A DNA stretch of 46,384 nucleotides from Dehalococcoidia bacterium (GTDB lineage: Bacteria > Chloroflexota > Dehalococcoidia > Bin125): NCBI GenBank assembly GCA_022825265.1, contig JAJDXE010000016.1:1-46384 (forward strand), given 5' to 3'. Numbering within the stretch: position 1 is the first letter of the stretch; each line of letters starts with the position of its first letter. Shown piece after piece: positions 36,768 through 45,434 of this stretch. Both the position numbers and the translations under genes were made by a program. Under the pieces are notes generated by a model. It ran no database searches, was not told the origin of the DNA, and was given only the letters and a program-made list of their open reading frames with translations.

Positions 36768-36799
36768 GACCGACAACACAACGAACAGGCCCGAATCCG

Positions 36800-37654
36800 A
36801 TGACCGATGCCAGCGCTGCCCCAGGCCGGATCGCCTACCTCGGACCGCCCGGAACCTTCACCGAGCAGGCAGCCGTCCTCTTCGCCGGCGACAACGCTCG
36901 CTCCGAGTTCGTCCCCTATTCCAGCATCACCGCCTCCGCCGAGGCCGTGGCCCATAGCGAGGCCGACGTGGCCGTAGTGCCGTTCGAGAACTCGCTCGCC
37001 GGAGCCGTCGGTGAGACCCATGACCTGATCATCCACCAACTCGACCTCTATATCCGCGACGAACTCGTCATCCCAATCGAGCACTGCCTCATCGTCGCCC
37101 CCGGCGCCGATATCTCGGACATCCAGGTCATCTACTCACACCCGCAGGCCTTGGGACAATGCCAGCGCTACCTCAATCGACGCTTCCCCGATGCGCGCAC
37201 CGAGGCCACACTCTCGACCGCACAGGCCGTCGCTCGAGCTGTCGAACTGGGCGACCACGTGGCGGCGATCGCACCGCGCCGAGCTGCGCAGTTGCATGAG
37301 GCCCAGATCATCGAATTCGGGATCGAAGACGATCACCGCAACGCCACCCGCTTCGTCGTGCTCGATCACGAGGACCACGAGCCGACCGGTGACGACCGCT
37401 CAACCATCCTCTTCAGCACCGCCAATCGGCCAGGCGCGCTGCTCCGCGTGCTGCAACACTTCGCCGACGCCGACATCAACCTCACGCGGATCGAATCTCG
37501 CCCCGCCCGCGAGCGACTCGGCACCTACCTGTTCCTGATCGACTGCGATGGCCATCGCACCGACCCAGCCCTCGCCAACGCCCTGGAGCACATGGAACCC
37601 GATCTGGAACGGCTGCGCATCATCGGCAGCTACCCGAAAGCTCCTAGACCCTGA
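36800..37654 (+). CDS. pheA: Prephenate dehydratase
   Basis: 284 aa, monofunctional (no chorismate mutase domain). Converts prephenate to phenylpyruvate. Catalytic domain YLGPPGTFTEQAA, VVPFENSLAGAV, the TRF motif in NATRFVVL, then a C-terminal ACT domain with NLTRIESRPARERLGTY, the usual phenylalanine-binding segment. Start ATG 36800 has no clear Shine-Dalgarno. mutM follows after 15 bp. Confidence 0.96.
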   Translation: MTDASAAPGRIAYLGPPGTFTEQAAVLFAGDNARSEFVPYSSITASAEAVAHSEADVAVVPFENSLAGAVGETHDLIIHQLDLYIRDELVIPIEHCLIVAPGADISDIQVIYSHPQALGQCQRYLNRRFPDARTEATLSTAQAVARAVELGDHVAAIAPRRAAQLHEAQIIEFGIEDDHRNATRFVVLDHEDHEPTGDDRSTILFSTANRPGALLRVLQHFADADINLTRIESRPARERLGTYLFLIDCDGHRTDPALANALEHMEPDLERLRIIGSYPKAPRP

Positions 37655-37669
37655 CGACTCGCCGCCACC

Positions 37670-38497
37670 ATGCCTGAGATTCCTGAACTCGAACACATCG
37701 CACGCCTCCTATCCGACCGGCTGTCGGGACGACCGATCAGCAACATCGACATCCAGAAGCCAATCGTCATCCGTCTCCCGCGCGAGGACTTCGAAGCAGG
37801 CTTGCTCGGCGCCGAGTTCACATCAGTCGAGCGAACCGGCAAGTTCCTCCTCTTCCATACCAACCGCGACAGCGTCATGGCCGTCAACCCAATGCTCACC
37901 GGCCGCTTCCAGTGGACTTCCGGTCCCCATGGCAAGAGCAAGGCTCACGCCCGAACCTGCTTCACGCTCAAATTTCAGAACTCAGAGGAGGATTTCGGCA
38001 TCCGTTACATCGACGAGCGCTACCTGGGCAAGGTCTACCTCGTCGATGCCGACGATCTCGATCGAGTCCCGGTGCTCAACGAACAGGGACCCGACGCGCT
38101 CGATCCCTCGCTCGACCAGGAGGAGTTCCTCAAACGGCTCAAGCGCTACCGAGGCCAGGTCAAGAACGCGCTGGTCAACGCGAAGTTCATCGCCGGCATC
38201 GGCAATGCCTACTCCGACGAGATCCTCTTCAACGCCGGCATCCATCCGTTCACGAAAATCTCGACCCTCCCGGACGAACGTCGGATCGAGCTGTACGAAG
38301 CCATCCACGAGACGCTCAACTGGGCGGCCGAGATCGCTGCCCGCGAAATCGACCAGCAAGTCGACAAGAAACCGCGCGACTTCCTCAACGTTCACCGCAA
38401 GGGTGGTGATCCATGTCCCCGCTGCGGAAGTCCAATCTCCGAAGTCGCGCCCAACCGCCGTGTCACATCTTTCTGCCGCACCTGCCAGCCAAGCTGA
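37670..38497 (+). CDS. mutM: Formamidopyrimidine-DNA glycosylase
   Basis: 275 aa Fpg/Nei family. Removes 8-oxoguanine and formamidopyrimidines and nicks the strand. Starts MPEIPELE with catalytic P2 and E3 (consensus PELPEVE), K58 in ERTGKF, the helix-two-turn-helix segment around AKFIAGIGNAYSDEILF, and a C-terminal zinc finger with C249, C252, C269 and C272. It ends 12 bp from the convergent HNH gene. Confidence 0.93.
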   Translation: MPEIPELEHIARLLSDRLSGRPISNIDIQKPIVIRLPREDFEAGLLGAEFTSVERTGKFLLFHTNRDSVMAVNPMLTGRFQWTSGPHGKSKAHARTCFTLKFQNSEEDFGIRYIDERYLGKVYLVDADDLDRVPVLNEQGPDALDPSLDQEEFLKRLKRYRGQVKNALVNAKFIAGIGNAYSDEILFNAGIHPFTKISTLPDERRIELYEAIHETLNWAAEIAAREIDQQVDKKPRDFLNVHRKGGDPCPRCGSPISEVAPNRRVTSFCRTCQPS

Positions 38498-38509
38498 AAC
38501 TCCAGGTGT

Positions 38510-39058
38510 TCAGTCTCCCGACAGCACTCGCTCCGCGCCAGGGATGAACGGGGCCCAGCCCGGTTGGCTTTCCAGGTACTGGCCGAACAGGTTGGCAGCC
38601 GTCACTCGCGGTCGCCGAGGCTGATTGCGCAGCTTCATCCGCGCCTCCCGAGGCGTCCGTCCCGCCTTGCGGTGATTGCATCCTCGGCAGGCCGAAACCA
38701 GGTTCTCCCAAGAGTGGCTGCCGCCCCGAAAGCGCGGCATCACGTGATCGAGCGTCAAATCCTTGAGCGCCGTGCGGCGCCCGCAGTACTGGCACATGAA
38801 CCGGTCGCGGTTGAAGACCTCGCGACGGGACAGGCGCATCACCGGCCGCGGACGACGGATGAAGTAGACCATCCGAATCACGGTCGGCACATCAAACTCA
38901 TCGCCAACCGTGCGCAACAACGCCTTCGCTCGATCCAGTCGGTCGATGACTTCGGCTTTGCCTCGAGCGACCAACACCACCGCACGACGCACGTTGCACA
39001 CATGCAACGGCTCGTAGTTCTGATTCAGCACCAGGACCGACTTGTTCAGAACCGACAT
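38510..39058 (-). CDS. HNH endonuclease
   Basis: 182 aa. HNH fold with CQYCGRR, LDHVMPRFRGG, WENLVSACRGCN, so the two CxxC pairs and catalytic His are intact. The N-terminal segment (SVLVLNQNYEPLHVCNVRRA) belongs to a widespread stand-alone HNH family of unknown role. Start ATG 39058 was chosen because the family begins here; a TACGAT -10-like hexamer lies 12 nt before it. Not attached to an intron or mobile element. Confidence 0.9.
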   Translation of the reverse strand: MSVLNKSVLVLNQNYEPLHVCNVRRAVVLVARGKAEVIDRLDRAKALLRTVGDEFDVPTVIRMVYFIRRPRPVMRLSRREVFNRDRFMCQYCGRRTALKDLTLDHVMPRFRGGSHSWENLVSACRGCNHRKAGRTPREARMKLRNQPRRPRVTAANLFGQYLESQPGWAPFIPGAERVLSGD

Positions 39059-39142
39059 CGCACCGACGTGATCGTACCACCGCAACAAGTGCGGCAACCT
39101 TTGCGACAGGGTAGTCAGATTCTCCGCTGGGCGACCATTCGG

Positions 39143-39736
39143 TCAGCCTCCACCGAGCGGCCCTTGCGCTCCATCCACCGCCGAGCGCAGCGTGTCAACC
39201 TCAGCCACAAACTGTTGGATCGCCAGGTCAAACTCGGATGGCAGCAGCGCCCGCACGATCGGCACATTGTCCATCATCACCCAACCAAGAACCGACTCGC
39301 CGATCTCGCCATTGGCATCGTCCAACCCGGCGAAGACCACGATCGCGATCAACGCCTGAGCCAGCACCAGGCCGAACAACACGCCGAACAGCGCTCCCGC
39401 AGCCCGATCCGCCCAGCCCAACAACAGCACCGAAGCCAAGCCGCGCAAGAAGGTGCCGATCACATAGCCGCCGACCGACACGAGCGCCAGGATCACGGCA
39501 AAGCTCGCCGCCTGCATCGCGCCCGACGGCGACTCGGCGATTGCCAGGTCGACGAACACGCGCTCGTGATACATCCCGGCAAGCAGCACGCCAACCACGA
39601 TCGCTAGCAATGCCACGCTGGCCCGTAGAATTCCCATCCGCCAGCCCCACACGCCGATCGCGATCGCCACTCCCATGATCGCGAAGTCGATCCAGCTCAG
39701 TCCAAGAACCAGCCCGGAATCTGCCACGAGGCTCAC
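39143..39736 (-). CDS. CvpA-family membrane protein
   Basis: 197 aa. Four hydrophobic segments in the first 130 residues (starting SWIDFAIMGVAIAIGVWGWR) and a soluble tail, matching CvpA (colicin V production) proteins, whose function is not settled. GTG start at 39736, 26 bp after radC. Likely co-transcribed with radC and the upstream membrane protein. Confidence 0.85.
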   Translation of the reverse strand: MSLVADSGLVLGLSWIDFAIMGVAIAIGVWGWRMGILRASVALLAIVVGVLLAGMYHERVFVDLAIAESPSGAMQAASFAVILALVSVGGYVIGTFLRGLASVLLLGWADRAAGALFGVLFGLVLAQALIAIVVFAGLDDANGEIGESVLGWVMMDNVPIVRALLPSEFDLAIQQFVAEVDTLRSAVDGAQGPLGGG

Positions 39737-39762
39737 TGTACACAGGTCGGCCGGGGCCGCCG

Positions 39763-40635
39763 TCAGCCTCGATAGCGCTCCTCGCTCGACGGCTCTGATA
39801 GCTGAGAGCCTCTGACTGCCGAGTTGGCGTGGTCGCCGTTGAGCAGATTCAACTTCGCCATCGAGGCAAAGTCCGAACGCGTCACGATCACATGATCAAG
39901 CAGCTCAATCCCCATCGTTGCTGAGGCAGACTGCAGATCGCTGGTCATCTCCCGATCCGCTCTGGATGGCGACGGCGAGCCAGAAGGATGGTTATGCACC
40001 ACGATCATGGCCGGACCCTGATGCACGATCACGGGCCGCAGCAGTTCGGCCACCCGCACCGACGCGCCGTGCACCATCCCCTTGTAGAGTCGCTCCTCGC
40101 GAATCAGGCAGTGTTGCTGGTCCAGGACGAGCACCCAGACCTCTTCGTGAACCAGGTCGCCCAGCAAGCCTCGATAGCGCTCGAACACCTGCTTCGAGGA
40201 TCGGAACGGCTCCCGCGCCGGCCACTCGTCGTCGGCCAGGCCTCGCGCGGCCAACTCAACCGCTGCCTTGATTCTCGTGACTTTGGCCGTACCCAGTCCC
40301 GAGACCTGCTTCAGCTCTTGCACCTCGGAGCGCAGCAGTCCGACCAGCCCTCGGTCTTTCAGCAGATTACGCGACTTCTCCAGCACGTTCTCTTCGCGGT
40401 CGCCGGTACTCAGCAAGATCGCGACCAACTCGGCGTTCGACAACGCCTCCGCGCCGAGCCGGACCAGCCTCTCACGCGGCAAATCTTCAGCGTCTAACCG
40501 GTCTGTAAGTCGAGTGCCCGGTTTCCGGCGCTTCGGCATCGAATCCTGTACGGACTCCACCTCCTCGGCCCGCCGAACCTGCTCGGCGTCCTCCTCCGCC
40601 CACTCTGCCTCAAGTTCGGCCAGCGGATCCCGCAC
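39763..40635 (-). CDS. radC: RadC/JAB-domain DNA repair-associated protein
   Basis: 290 aa. Helix-hairpin-helix region (EVQELKQVSGLGTAKVTRIKAAVE) and a JAB/MPN metalloprotease-like domain with HNHPSGSPSPSRAD; the EELRVLVLD-type strand appears as VHEEVWVLVLDQQH. About 35 N-terminal residues are acidic and extra to the family. GTG 40635 lies 4 bp after the preceding stop; an internal ATG at residue 33 is an alternative start. Despite the name, the family's role in repair is uncertain. Confidence 0.92.
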   Translation of the reverse strand: MRDPLAELEAEWAEEDAEQVRRAEEVESVQDSMPKRRKPGTRLTDRLDAEDLPRERLVRLGAEALSNAELVAILLSTGDREENVLEKSRNLLKDRGLVGLLRSEVQELKQVSGLGTAKVTRIKAAVELAARGLADDEWPAREPFRSSKQVFERYRGLLGDLVHEEVWVLVLDQQHCLIREERLYKGMVHGASVRVAELLRPVIVHQGPAMIVVHNHPSGSPSPSRADREMTSDLQSASATMGIELLDHVIVTRSDFASMAKLNLLNGDHANSAVRGSQLSEPSSEERYRG

Positions 40636-40639
40636 CTGT

Positions 40640-41269
40640 CTACTCGTCGCGGCTCTCGCCGAACGTCGGCAGGTCGACTCGCTCCCTCGTCGGCGTCGCT
40701 TCCCGTTCTCGCTCGCGCCGACGCTGCTCCCAGGCGTCCTCGATATCCCGCGAGCGCTCGGCCTCCTGTGCCTCTCGCTCTTCTTCTTCCTCGGTACGCG
40801 GACGCTCGTCCTCGCCCAACGGCCGCCACGACACCACAGCGTTGGTATGCGGATAGTGATTCAGATACACCCAGCCGCCCGGCTCGGGCATCTCGTCGAA
40901 CATCAGCCTCGGCACGCGGAACACACGCCGTGCGACCAGGACATAGTGGGCGCGAAAAAAGATAAGCAGGTCGAACTTGCGCCACTTTCGCGCGACCTGA
41001 CCGGTGGTGTCGATCGGCTCTGAGAACCAGTCGCGAAATGCTGAGAGTGCCGAGAATCCCGACAACAGGCCGATCAAGGCAAACAGCGAGAAACCGAACC
41101 AGGCCCCGCCGTTGCCGCCCAGCGCATCGACCATCATGTACACCGCGCCGACCGTGAGCAGTGCGAAGGCGGGCGTCCAGATCACCATCGAGCGCAGGAT
41201 GCCTCGTTTGGCCCGTTCCTCGTCGGGAGCCTGCGTGCCGCGCAGGTGCTCGAACCTACCCGCCGCCAC
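40640..41269 (-). CDS. Hypothetical two-helix membrane protein
   Basis: 209 aa, no family recognised. Two membrane segments at about 27-50 (WTPAFALLTVGAVYMMVDAL) and 56-78, then a soluble part with WVYLNHYPHTNAVVSW, and a highly charged C-terminal tail (Glu/Arg-rich, coiled-coil-like). GTG 41269 overlaps the LysM gene by 14 bp and the stop is 4 bp from radC, so it lies in the same unit. Confidence 0.75.
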   Translation of the reverse strand: MAAGRFEHLRGTQAPDEERAKRGILRSMVIWTPAFALLTVGAVYMMVDALGGNGGAWFGFSLFALIGLLSGFSALSAFRDWFSEPIDTTGQVARKWRKFDLLIFFRAHYVLVARRVFRVPRLMFDEMPEPGGWVYLNHYPHTNAVVSWRPLGEDERPRTEEEEEREAQEAERSRDIEDAWEQRRREREREATPTRERVDLPTFGESRDE

Positions 41270-41864
41270 GACCGTTCTTCCCCTCGTCGATCACCAGGCC
41301 CGGCTCATCAGCCACCGCGGGCACGTTCCACTGCGGAATCCAGATCCACTCGCCCCGGATCAACGTCGAGTCTTCATCCAGGTGCCAGTTCCAGGCCACG
41401 AGATCCGAGACGCTCACGCCTCGCGCGCTGGCGATCTTGAACAACGATTCGCCGCGCTGCACCTGGTAACGCTCGAATGAATGCGGAAGCGCGGGCCCGC
41501 CCAGATCCGGCCGCCCCGGCATGATCCCCGTTTGCGTCGGAATCGTCGCAGGCGCTGGATCGCTCGTCGCGTTCACTGAGCCCACTGAGACCTCCTCGAT
41601 CTCCGATGCGACGGTGGTCGTGGTCACAGCGCCCTCTGCGTTCGTGGATGTTTCACCTGTCGCCCGCGTGGCCGTCGGCGCTTGCTCGGAGACTTCCAGG
41701 GTCCCAACCAACGAGATACCGTCCCGGGTCGACGACGTTCCCCATACCGCTGCTACTACAACCACCGCGACCGTCAGCGCAACCACAACCCCGAGCTCGG
41801 CGTTGCGCGAACTGCGCAGCCAACCGCCGCCGGGAATCCTCGCGACCGGGTTGCCTAGCGCCAT
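41256..41864 (-). CDS. Membrane-anchored LysM-domain protein
   Basis: 202 aa. One membrane segment near residues 24-42 (LGVVVALTVAVVVVAAVWG), a Thr/Ala/Pro-rich linker and a C-terminal LysM domain (about 133-175: YQVQRGESLFKIASARGVSVSDLVAWN). LysM binds peptidoglycan or chitin-like glycans, so the domain is probably outside the membrane. No catalytic domain. First gene of the LysM-membrane protein-radC-cvpA unit, after rplL. Confidence 0.85.
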   Translation of the reverse strand: MALGNPVARIPGGGWLRSSRNAELGVVVALTVAVVVVAAVWGTSSTRDGISLVGTLEVSEQAPTATRATGETSTNAEGAVTTTTVASEIEEVSVGSVNATSDPAPATIPTQTGIMPGRPDLGGPALPHSFERYQVQRGESLFKIASARGVSVSDLVAWNWHLDEDSTLIRGEWIWIPQWNVPAVADEPGLVIDEGKNGRGGG

Positions 41865-41907
41865 CGCAAACCCCGGAAGATGCGCCGACGGCCGATGCCG
41901 ACGCAGA

Positions 41908-41936
41908 AATGTAAATCAGCGTTAACGATAGCGCAA
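41908..41936 (-). promoter_or_regulatory. Candidate promoter of the LysM-radC unit
   Basis: TTGCGC (41936-41931), 17 bp, TACATT (41913-41908), 43 bp before the LysM gene start, in the 154-bp spacer after rplL. Fair match; prediction only. Confidence 0.4.
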
Positions 41937-42018
41937 CGCAGATGTGGCGAACTCCGCTCCTGGTGTGGGCCGGAGCGTGCTGCAGAATCCCTGAAAATGG
42001 ACCAGACGGGCGGCTGAA

Positions 42019-42402
42019 CTACTTCAGTTCGACGGTCGCGCCGGCCTCTTCCAGCGACGCCTTGACCGCGTCGGCCTCTTCCTTCGGCAGACCTTCCTTG
42101 ACGGTCTGCGGCGCCGACTCGACGAACTCCTTGGCCTCTCGCAGACCCAGGTCGGTCACCGCGCGGACGGCCTTGATCACGTTGATCTTCTTATCGCCGA
42201 ACGCCTGCAGGACGACATCGAACTCGGTCTGTTCTTCAGCCGCCTCAGCAGTTGCCGCTGCGCCGTTGCCGGCCACAGCGACCGCCGCCACCGGGGCCGC
42301 CGCCGTCACGCCAAACTCTTCCTCGATCCGCTTGACCAGGTCACGCGCCTCGAGAATCGTCATCGCGCTGATCAGATCAAACGCTTCGTCAACCTTCGAC
42401 AT
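42019..42402 (-). CDS. rplL: 50S ribosomal protein L7/L12
   Basis: 127 aa stalk protein that recruits translational GTPases. N-terminal dimerisation helices, an Ala-rich hinge (about 36-60) and a C-terminal domain with [24 protein letters not shown] 42402 was chosen for GGAG six nt upstream, four codons inside the longest frame. The usual downstream rpoB is absent; a LysM gene follows. Confidence 0.97.
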   Translation of the reverse strand: MSKVDEAFDLISAMTILEARDLVKRIEEEFGVTAAAPVAAVAVAGNGAAATAEAAEEQTEFDVVLQAFGDKKINVIKAVRAVTDLGLREAKEFVESAPQTVKEGLPKEEADAVKASLEEAGATVELK

Positions 42403-42484
42403 GTCAGTCTCCACTCAATGCCGGCCGTTCAGACCGTGTCTACACTCGTTGTACGCCCGGGCAGCGGCCCGAGCAGGCTTTCCG

Positions 42485-43030
42485 TTATTCAGCGCCCGAT
42501 TCAGCAGATTCCAGCTGCTCCGCGCGAGCCTCAACGATCGCCGCAACGTCGCGGAACACCGCGCTCAGCACCCCCGCCAGGCCGGAGATCGGACTGTTCA
42601 GACCGCCGGCGACCTTGGCCATCAGCTCCGGGCGGCTGGGCACGTCGGCCAGCGCTGCCACTTGGGAACCGTCCTGCAGTTCACCCTCGACGTAGACGCC
42701 GCGGATCGGCAGCTCGAGCCGGTTCTCGCGCGTGTACTTTTGCAGCGCCCTCGGCGCCTCGGTCAGGTCGCCGAAGCCGAACAGCATCGCCGTCGACTCC
42801 TCCGCCAGATCGGCGGCGCTTGGCTCGCCGACGCCTTCGGAGGCACGCCGCCAGAGCGTGTTCTTGATCACGCGCAACTCGGTATCCGGCGCCTCCGCCC
42901 GAATCGCCCGGCGAAGCTCCTGCATATCTTTGACGCTCAGGCCGCGATAGTCGATCCCGATCGTGATCGACGCACGGCCGAGGCGCTCCTCGAGCAGCGC
43001 TACCTGTTCTCGCTTGCGTTCAGTCGCCAT
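42485..43030 (-). CDS. rplJ: 50S ribosomal protein L10
   Basis: 181 aa. Stalk base protein that binds L12 dimers through its C-terminal helix. ATG 43030 follows GGGAGG; the frame extends upstream into the structured leader but is not coding there. The IDYRGLSVKDMQELRRAIR and VIKNTLWRRA segments are typical. Confidence 0.96.
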   Translation of the reverse strand: MATERKREQVALLEERLGRASITIGIDYRGLSVKDMQELRRAIRAEAPDTELRVIKNTLWRRASEGVGEPSAADLAEESTAMLFGFGDLTEAPRALQKYTRENRLELPIRGVYVEGELQDGSQVAALADVPSRPELMAKVAGGLNSPISGLAGVLSAVFRDVAAIVEARAEQLESAESGAE

Positions 43031-43104
43031 ACCGCCTCCCGACCTGCATGCAAATCCGTCGCTTCCACCGCCCCAACCCGCACGACCATCAGACTTGCAA
43101 CCAC

Positions 43105-43230
43105 ACATCGGCTCGCAATCTCGCGAGCCCCATCCGGCTGCTGCCTGCGCTGGTCGTTTCAGGCCTCCTGAAGAGGAGGTCCGCCAGCGGTCTTGGGCGG
43201 CAATGCTTCCGTTTCTCAGCCTAGTCCAAG
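43105..43230 (-). promoter_or_regulatory. L10 leader (rplJL autoregulatory RNA)
   Basis: In the 256-bp rplA-rplJ spacer the transcript reads AAGACCGCTGG, a consensus-like L10-binding element. CGCUGG (43189-43184) pairs with CCAGCG (43153-43148), enclosing a perfect CCUCCU-cuuc-AGGAGG hairpin (43179-43164); next is a 7-bp hairpin GGCTCGC/GCGAGCC (43129-43110). The known L10 leader binds the L10-L12 complex to repress rplJL. Structure seen directly; function from family knowledge. Confidence 0.7.
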
Positions 43231-43286
43231 CTCTCCGCTCATGTCGACGCGTACGCGACTGACGCGAAGGAATCTGGTCTGCTTGC

Positions 43287-44000
43287 TCAGTCGACCCTCA
43301 GGGCCAACGTCGATTGTTGTTCCAGCTTGACGCCCGGACCCATCGTCGAGGCGATGTTCAGCGAACGAATGTAGCTGCCCTTCGATCCTGACGGCCGGGC
43401 CTTGACGATCTCGGTCACCATCGTCGCCAGATTGTCCAGCAACTGGTCTTCGCCAAAGCTCGCCTTGCCCAACGGAACATGGACGGAGGCTTCACGGTCG
43501 GTCCGGAATTCGACCCGACCCGCCTTGGCTTCGCCGACGGCCTTGGCCACGTCGTTGCGATCGACGACCGTCCCGGCGCGCGGATTCGGCATCAACCCGC
43601 GAGGACCGAGCACGCGGCCCAGTCGGCCGACTTTGCCCATGAGCTCACGCTGCGCCACCGCGACGTCGAAGTCGGTGAACCCGTCCTGCACCTGCTGGAT
43701 CAAGTCATCCGCGCCAACGACTTCGGCGCCTGCCTCGGTCGCCGCCGTTGCCGCGTCGCCCTCAGCGAAGACGGCCACGCGGACTTCCTTACCCAGCCCA
43801 TGCGGCAGACGCGCCGTGCCTCGTAACTGCTGGTCGGCGTGGCGAACGTCGAGACCGGTGCGGATATGCAGCTCGATCGTCTCATCGAACTTGGCCGTCG
43901 CCATCTGCTTGATCAGCGAGACCGCTTCGGCCGGCGGGTAATGCGATTCCTTGTTGTACGACTCGACTGCGCCTCGGTAGCGCTTGCCTCGCTTCGGCAT
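43287..44000 (-). CDS. rplA: 50S ribosomal protein L1
   Basis: 237 aa, L1 stalk protein and translational repressor of its own operon. KRGKRYRGAVE start, the FDETIELHIRTGLDVRHADQ region and PRGLMPNPRAGTV are characteristic. It begins 2 bp after the rplK stop. Confidence 0.97.
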   Translation of the reverse strand: MPKRGKRYRGAVESYNKESHYPPAEAVSLIKQMATAKFDETIELHIRTGLDVRHADQQLRGTARLPHGLGKEVRVAVFAEGDAATAATEAGAEVVGADDLIQQVQDGFTDFDVAVAQRELMGKVGRLGRVLGPRGLMPNPRAGTVVDRNDVAKAVGEAKAGRVEFRTDREASVHVPLGKASFGEDQLLDNLATMVTEIVKARPSGSKGSYIRSLNIASTMGPGVKLEQQSTLALRVD

Positions 44001-44002
44001 CG

Positions 44003-44428
44003 TTAGTTCTCGACTTCCACGCCCATCGAACGCGCCGTTCCGGCAACCATCTTCATGGCCGCCTCGATGTCGTTCGCATTCAGGTCCTGCATTTTCTGTT
44101 CGGCGATCGCCCGAACCTGGTCCGACGTGATCGATCCCGCCACCTCACGACGAGGTTCCGAGGCGCCCTTTTCCAGACCCGCAGCTCGGCGAATCAGGTC
44201 CGACGCCGGCGGCGTCCGTAGCTCGAACGTGAACGAGCGATCTTCGTAGACCGTGATCTGGGCCGGGATCAACTCGCCGGCGCTCGACGCGGTGCGCTCG
44301 TTGTAGCTCTTGACGAACTCCATGATCCCCACGCCGTGCTGGCCCAACGCGGGACCCACGGGCGGGGCCGGGCTGGCCTTGCCCGCCTCCAACTGCAGTG
44401 TCAGCACTGCTCGTACACGCTTCGCCAT
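44003..44428 (-). CDS. rplK: 50S ribosomal protein L11
   Basis: 141 aa, GTPase-associated centre. ATG 44428 gives [20 protein letters not shown] with GGAGA upstream; [17 protein letters not shown] and the C-terminal RSMGVEVE are standard. The upstream frame is a shadow of nusG. Confidence 0.97.
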   Translation of the reverse strand: MAKRVRAVLTLQLEAGKASPAPPVGPALGQHGVGIMEFVKSYNERTASSAGELIPAQITVYEDRSFTFELRTPPASDLIRRAAGLEKGASEPRREVAGSITSDQVRAIAEQKMQDLNANDIEAAMKMVAGTARSMGVEVEN

Positions 44429-44519
44429 CCGGCCATCTCCCTGTTTCGCCCCCGGAGAATCCCTCGGCGGCGCGCAAACGCAAGTGTTCAGCCTACTCGG
44501 TGACTGTCTCGATGTCCGC

Positions 44520-45434
44520 CTACTGCTTCTCCACCTGGTCGAAGTCCAGCTCCAGCGGCGTCTCCCGACCGAACATCGAGATTCGCACCCGGACCTTGCC
44601 CTTCTCGACGTTGATCTCCTCAACCTCGGCCACCATGTCGAGGAAGGGACCATCCGTCAGGCGGACTGAATCGTTGACGGCAAAGCCGACGCGCACGCGC
44701 GGCTCTTCAACCTGGGTCTGACCAATGATCTTCGCTACCTGGGCCGGCGGCAGTGGAATCGCCCGGTCGCGCAGATCCTCGCGGGTACCGACAAATCCGG
44801 TCACGCCCGCGGTGCCGTTGACCACGTGCCATGACTCGTCCGATGGACCGCCGGTGTGTTCGTCGAGCCGAATCTGCAGCAGCACGTAGCCGGGCAGCAG
44901 CTTGCGCTCGACCTCGCGGCGCTTGCCGCCGCGAATCTCGACCTCCTGCTGCGTCGGCACGAGCACGAATCGCTTCTCCGCCATCCCCTTCTTCGAGGCG
45001 CCCGCTTGCTCGGGCAGCAACTCGACGAACTGCTCTTCCGCGTCCATGTTGCGAATGCGCAGGTCCAGCGCGTCGCGCACCCGGTTCTCGTGACCGGTGT
45101 AGGTATTGATCGCGAACCAGGCCGCGTTCGATTCCTGGATCCCTTCGAGCGAGAGCGCCGGCTCAGCGTCTTCCGCTTCAGCTTCATCGCTCTGCAAGAA
45201 CGAAGCGATCGGCGTCGCCTCTTGCTCGACCGGCCGATCCAGGCCCAGCTCGACCAGTGCTTCGGCCGCCGTCGTGTCAATCTCCGGCTCGGCCTCTTCG
45301 GTCTCGGCCTCAATGCCCAGCGCGCGAGCCGCCGCGAGGACCTCTTGCAGCTCGCGCTCGGCCGCCGAAATCTCACGCCGACCGAACCCGCCGTCGGCCG
45401 CCTCTGGTTGTTCGGTATCTCGTGAAGTCGTCAT
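44520..45434 (-). CDS. nusG: Transcription antitermination factor NusG with long acidic N-terminal extension
   Basis: 304 aa, against about 175-200 for common NusG. The first 104 residues are Glu/Ala-rich and partly helical. The NGN domain begins near W106 ([14 protein letters not shown]), carries an insertion-like loop ([19 protein letters not shown]) and ends with [13 protein letters not shown]. The KOW domain is at about 253-303 ([18 protein letters not shown]). It overlaps the secE stop by one base (TGATG). Couples RNA polymerase to ribosomes or Rho. Confidence 0.94.
   Translation of the reverse strand: MTTSRDTEQPEAADGGFGRREISAAERELQEVLAAARALGIEAETEEAEPEIDTTAAEALVELGLDRPVEQEATPIASFLQSDEAEAEDAEPALSLEGIQESNAAWFAINTYTGHENRVRDALDLRIRNMDAEEQFVELLPEQAGASKKGMAEKRFVLVPTQQEVEIRGGKRREVERKLLPGYVLLQIRLDEHTGGPSDESWHVVNGTAGVTGFVGTREDLRDRAIPLPPAQVAKIIGQTQVEEPRVRVGFAVNDSVRLTDGPFLDMVAEVEEINVEKGKVRVRISMFGRETPLELDFDQVEKQ

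Larger units (their letters stand above)
36223..36799. other. A-rich intergenic interval without a recognised gene
   Basis: 577 bp between trkA and pheA. It differs from the rest of the window by many A-runs (AAAAAA and longer) on the plus strand, short direct repeats (AAAACTATC twice, CCTGAAAAAA twice), a 9-bp stem-loop at 36582-36610 and a good promoter at 36278-36306. It could hold a small lineage-specific gene, a long pheA leader, an RNA or curved DNA. I see no SRP, 6S, tmRNA or RNase P signature and no DnaA-box cluster. Confidence 0.6.

Noticed and set aside
36223..36799. Replication origin or known structured RNA in the A-rich interval
   Set aside because: No TTATNCACA-type DnaA-box cluster, no dnaA or dnaN nearby, and no SRP, 6S, tmRNA or RNase P signature that I can read.
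41941..42018. Intrinsic terminator after rplL
   Set aside because: Only 5-bp stems (GCTCC/GGAGC) and no following T-run on the minus strand.
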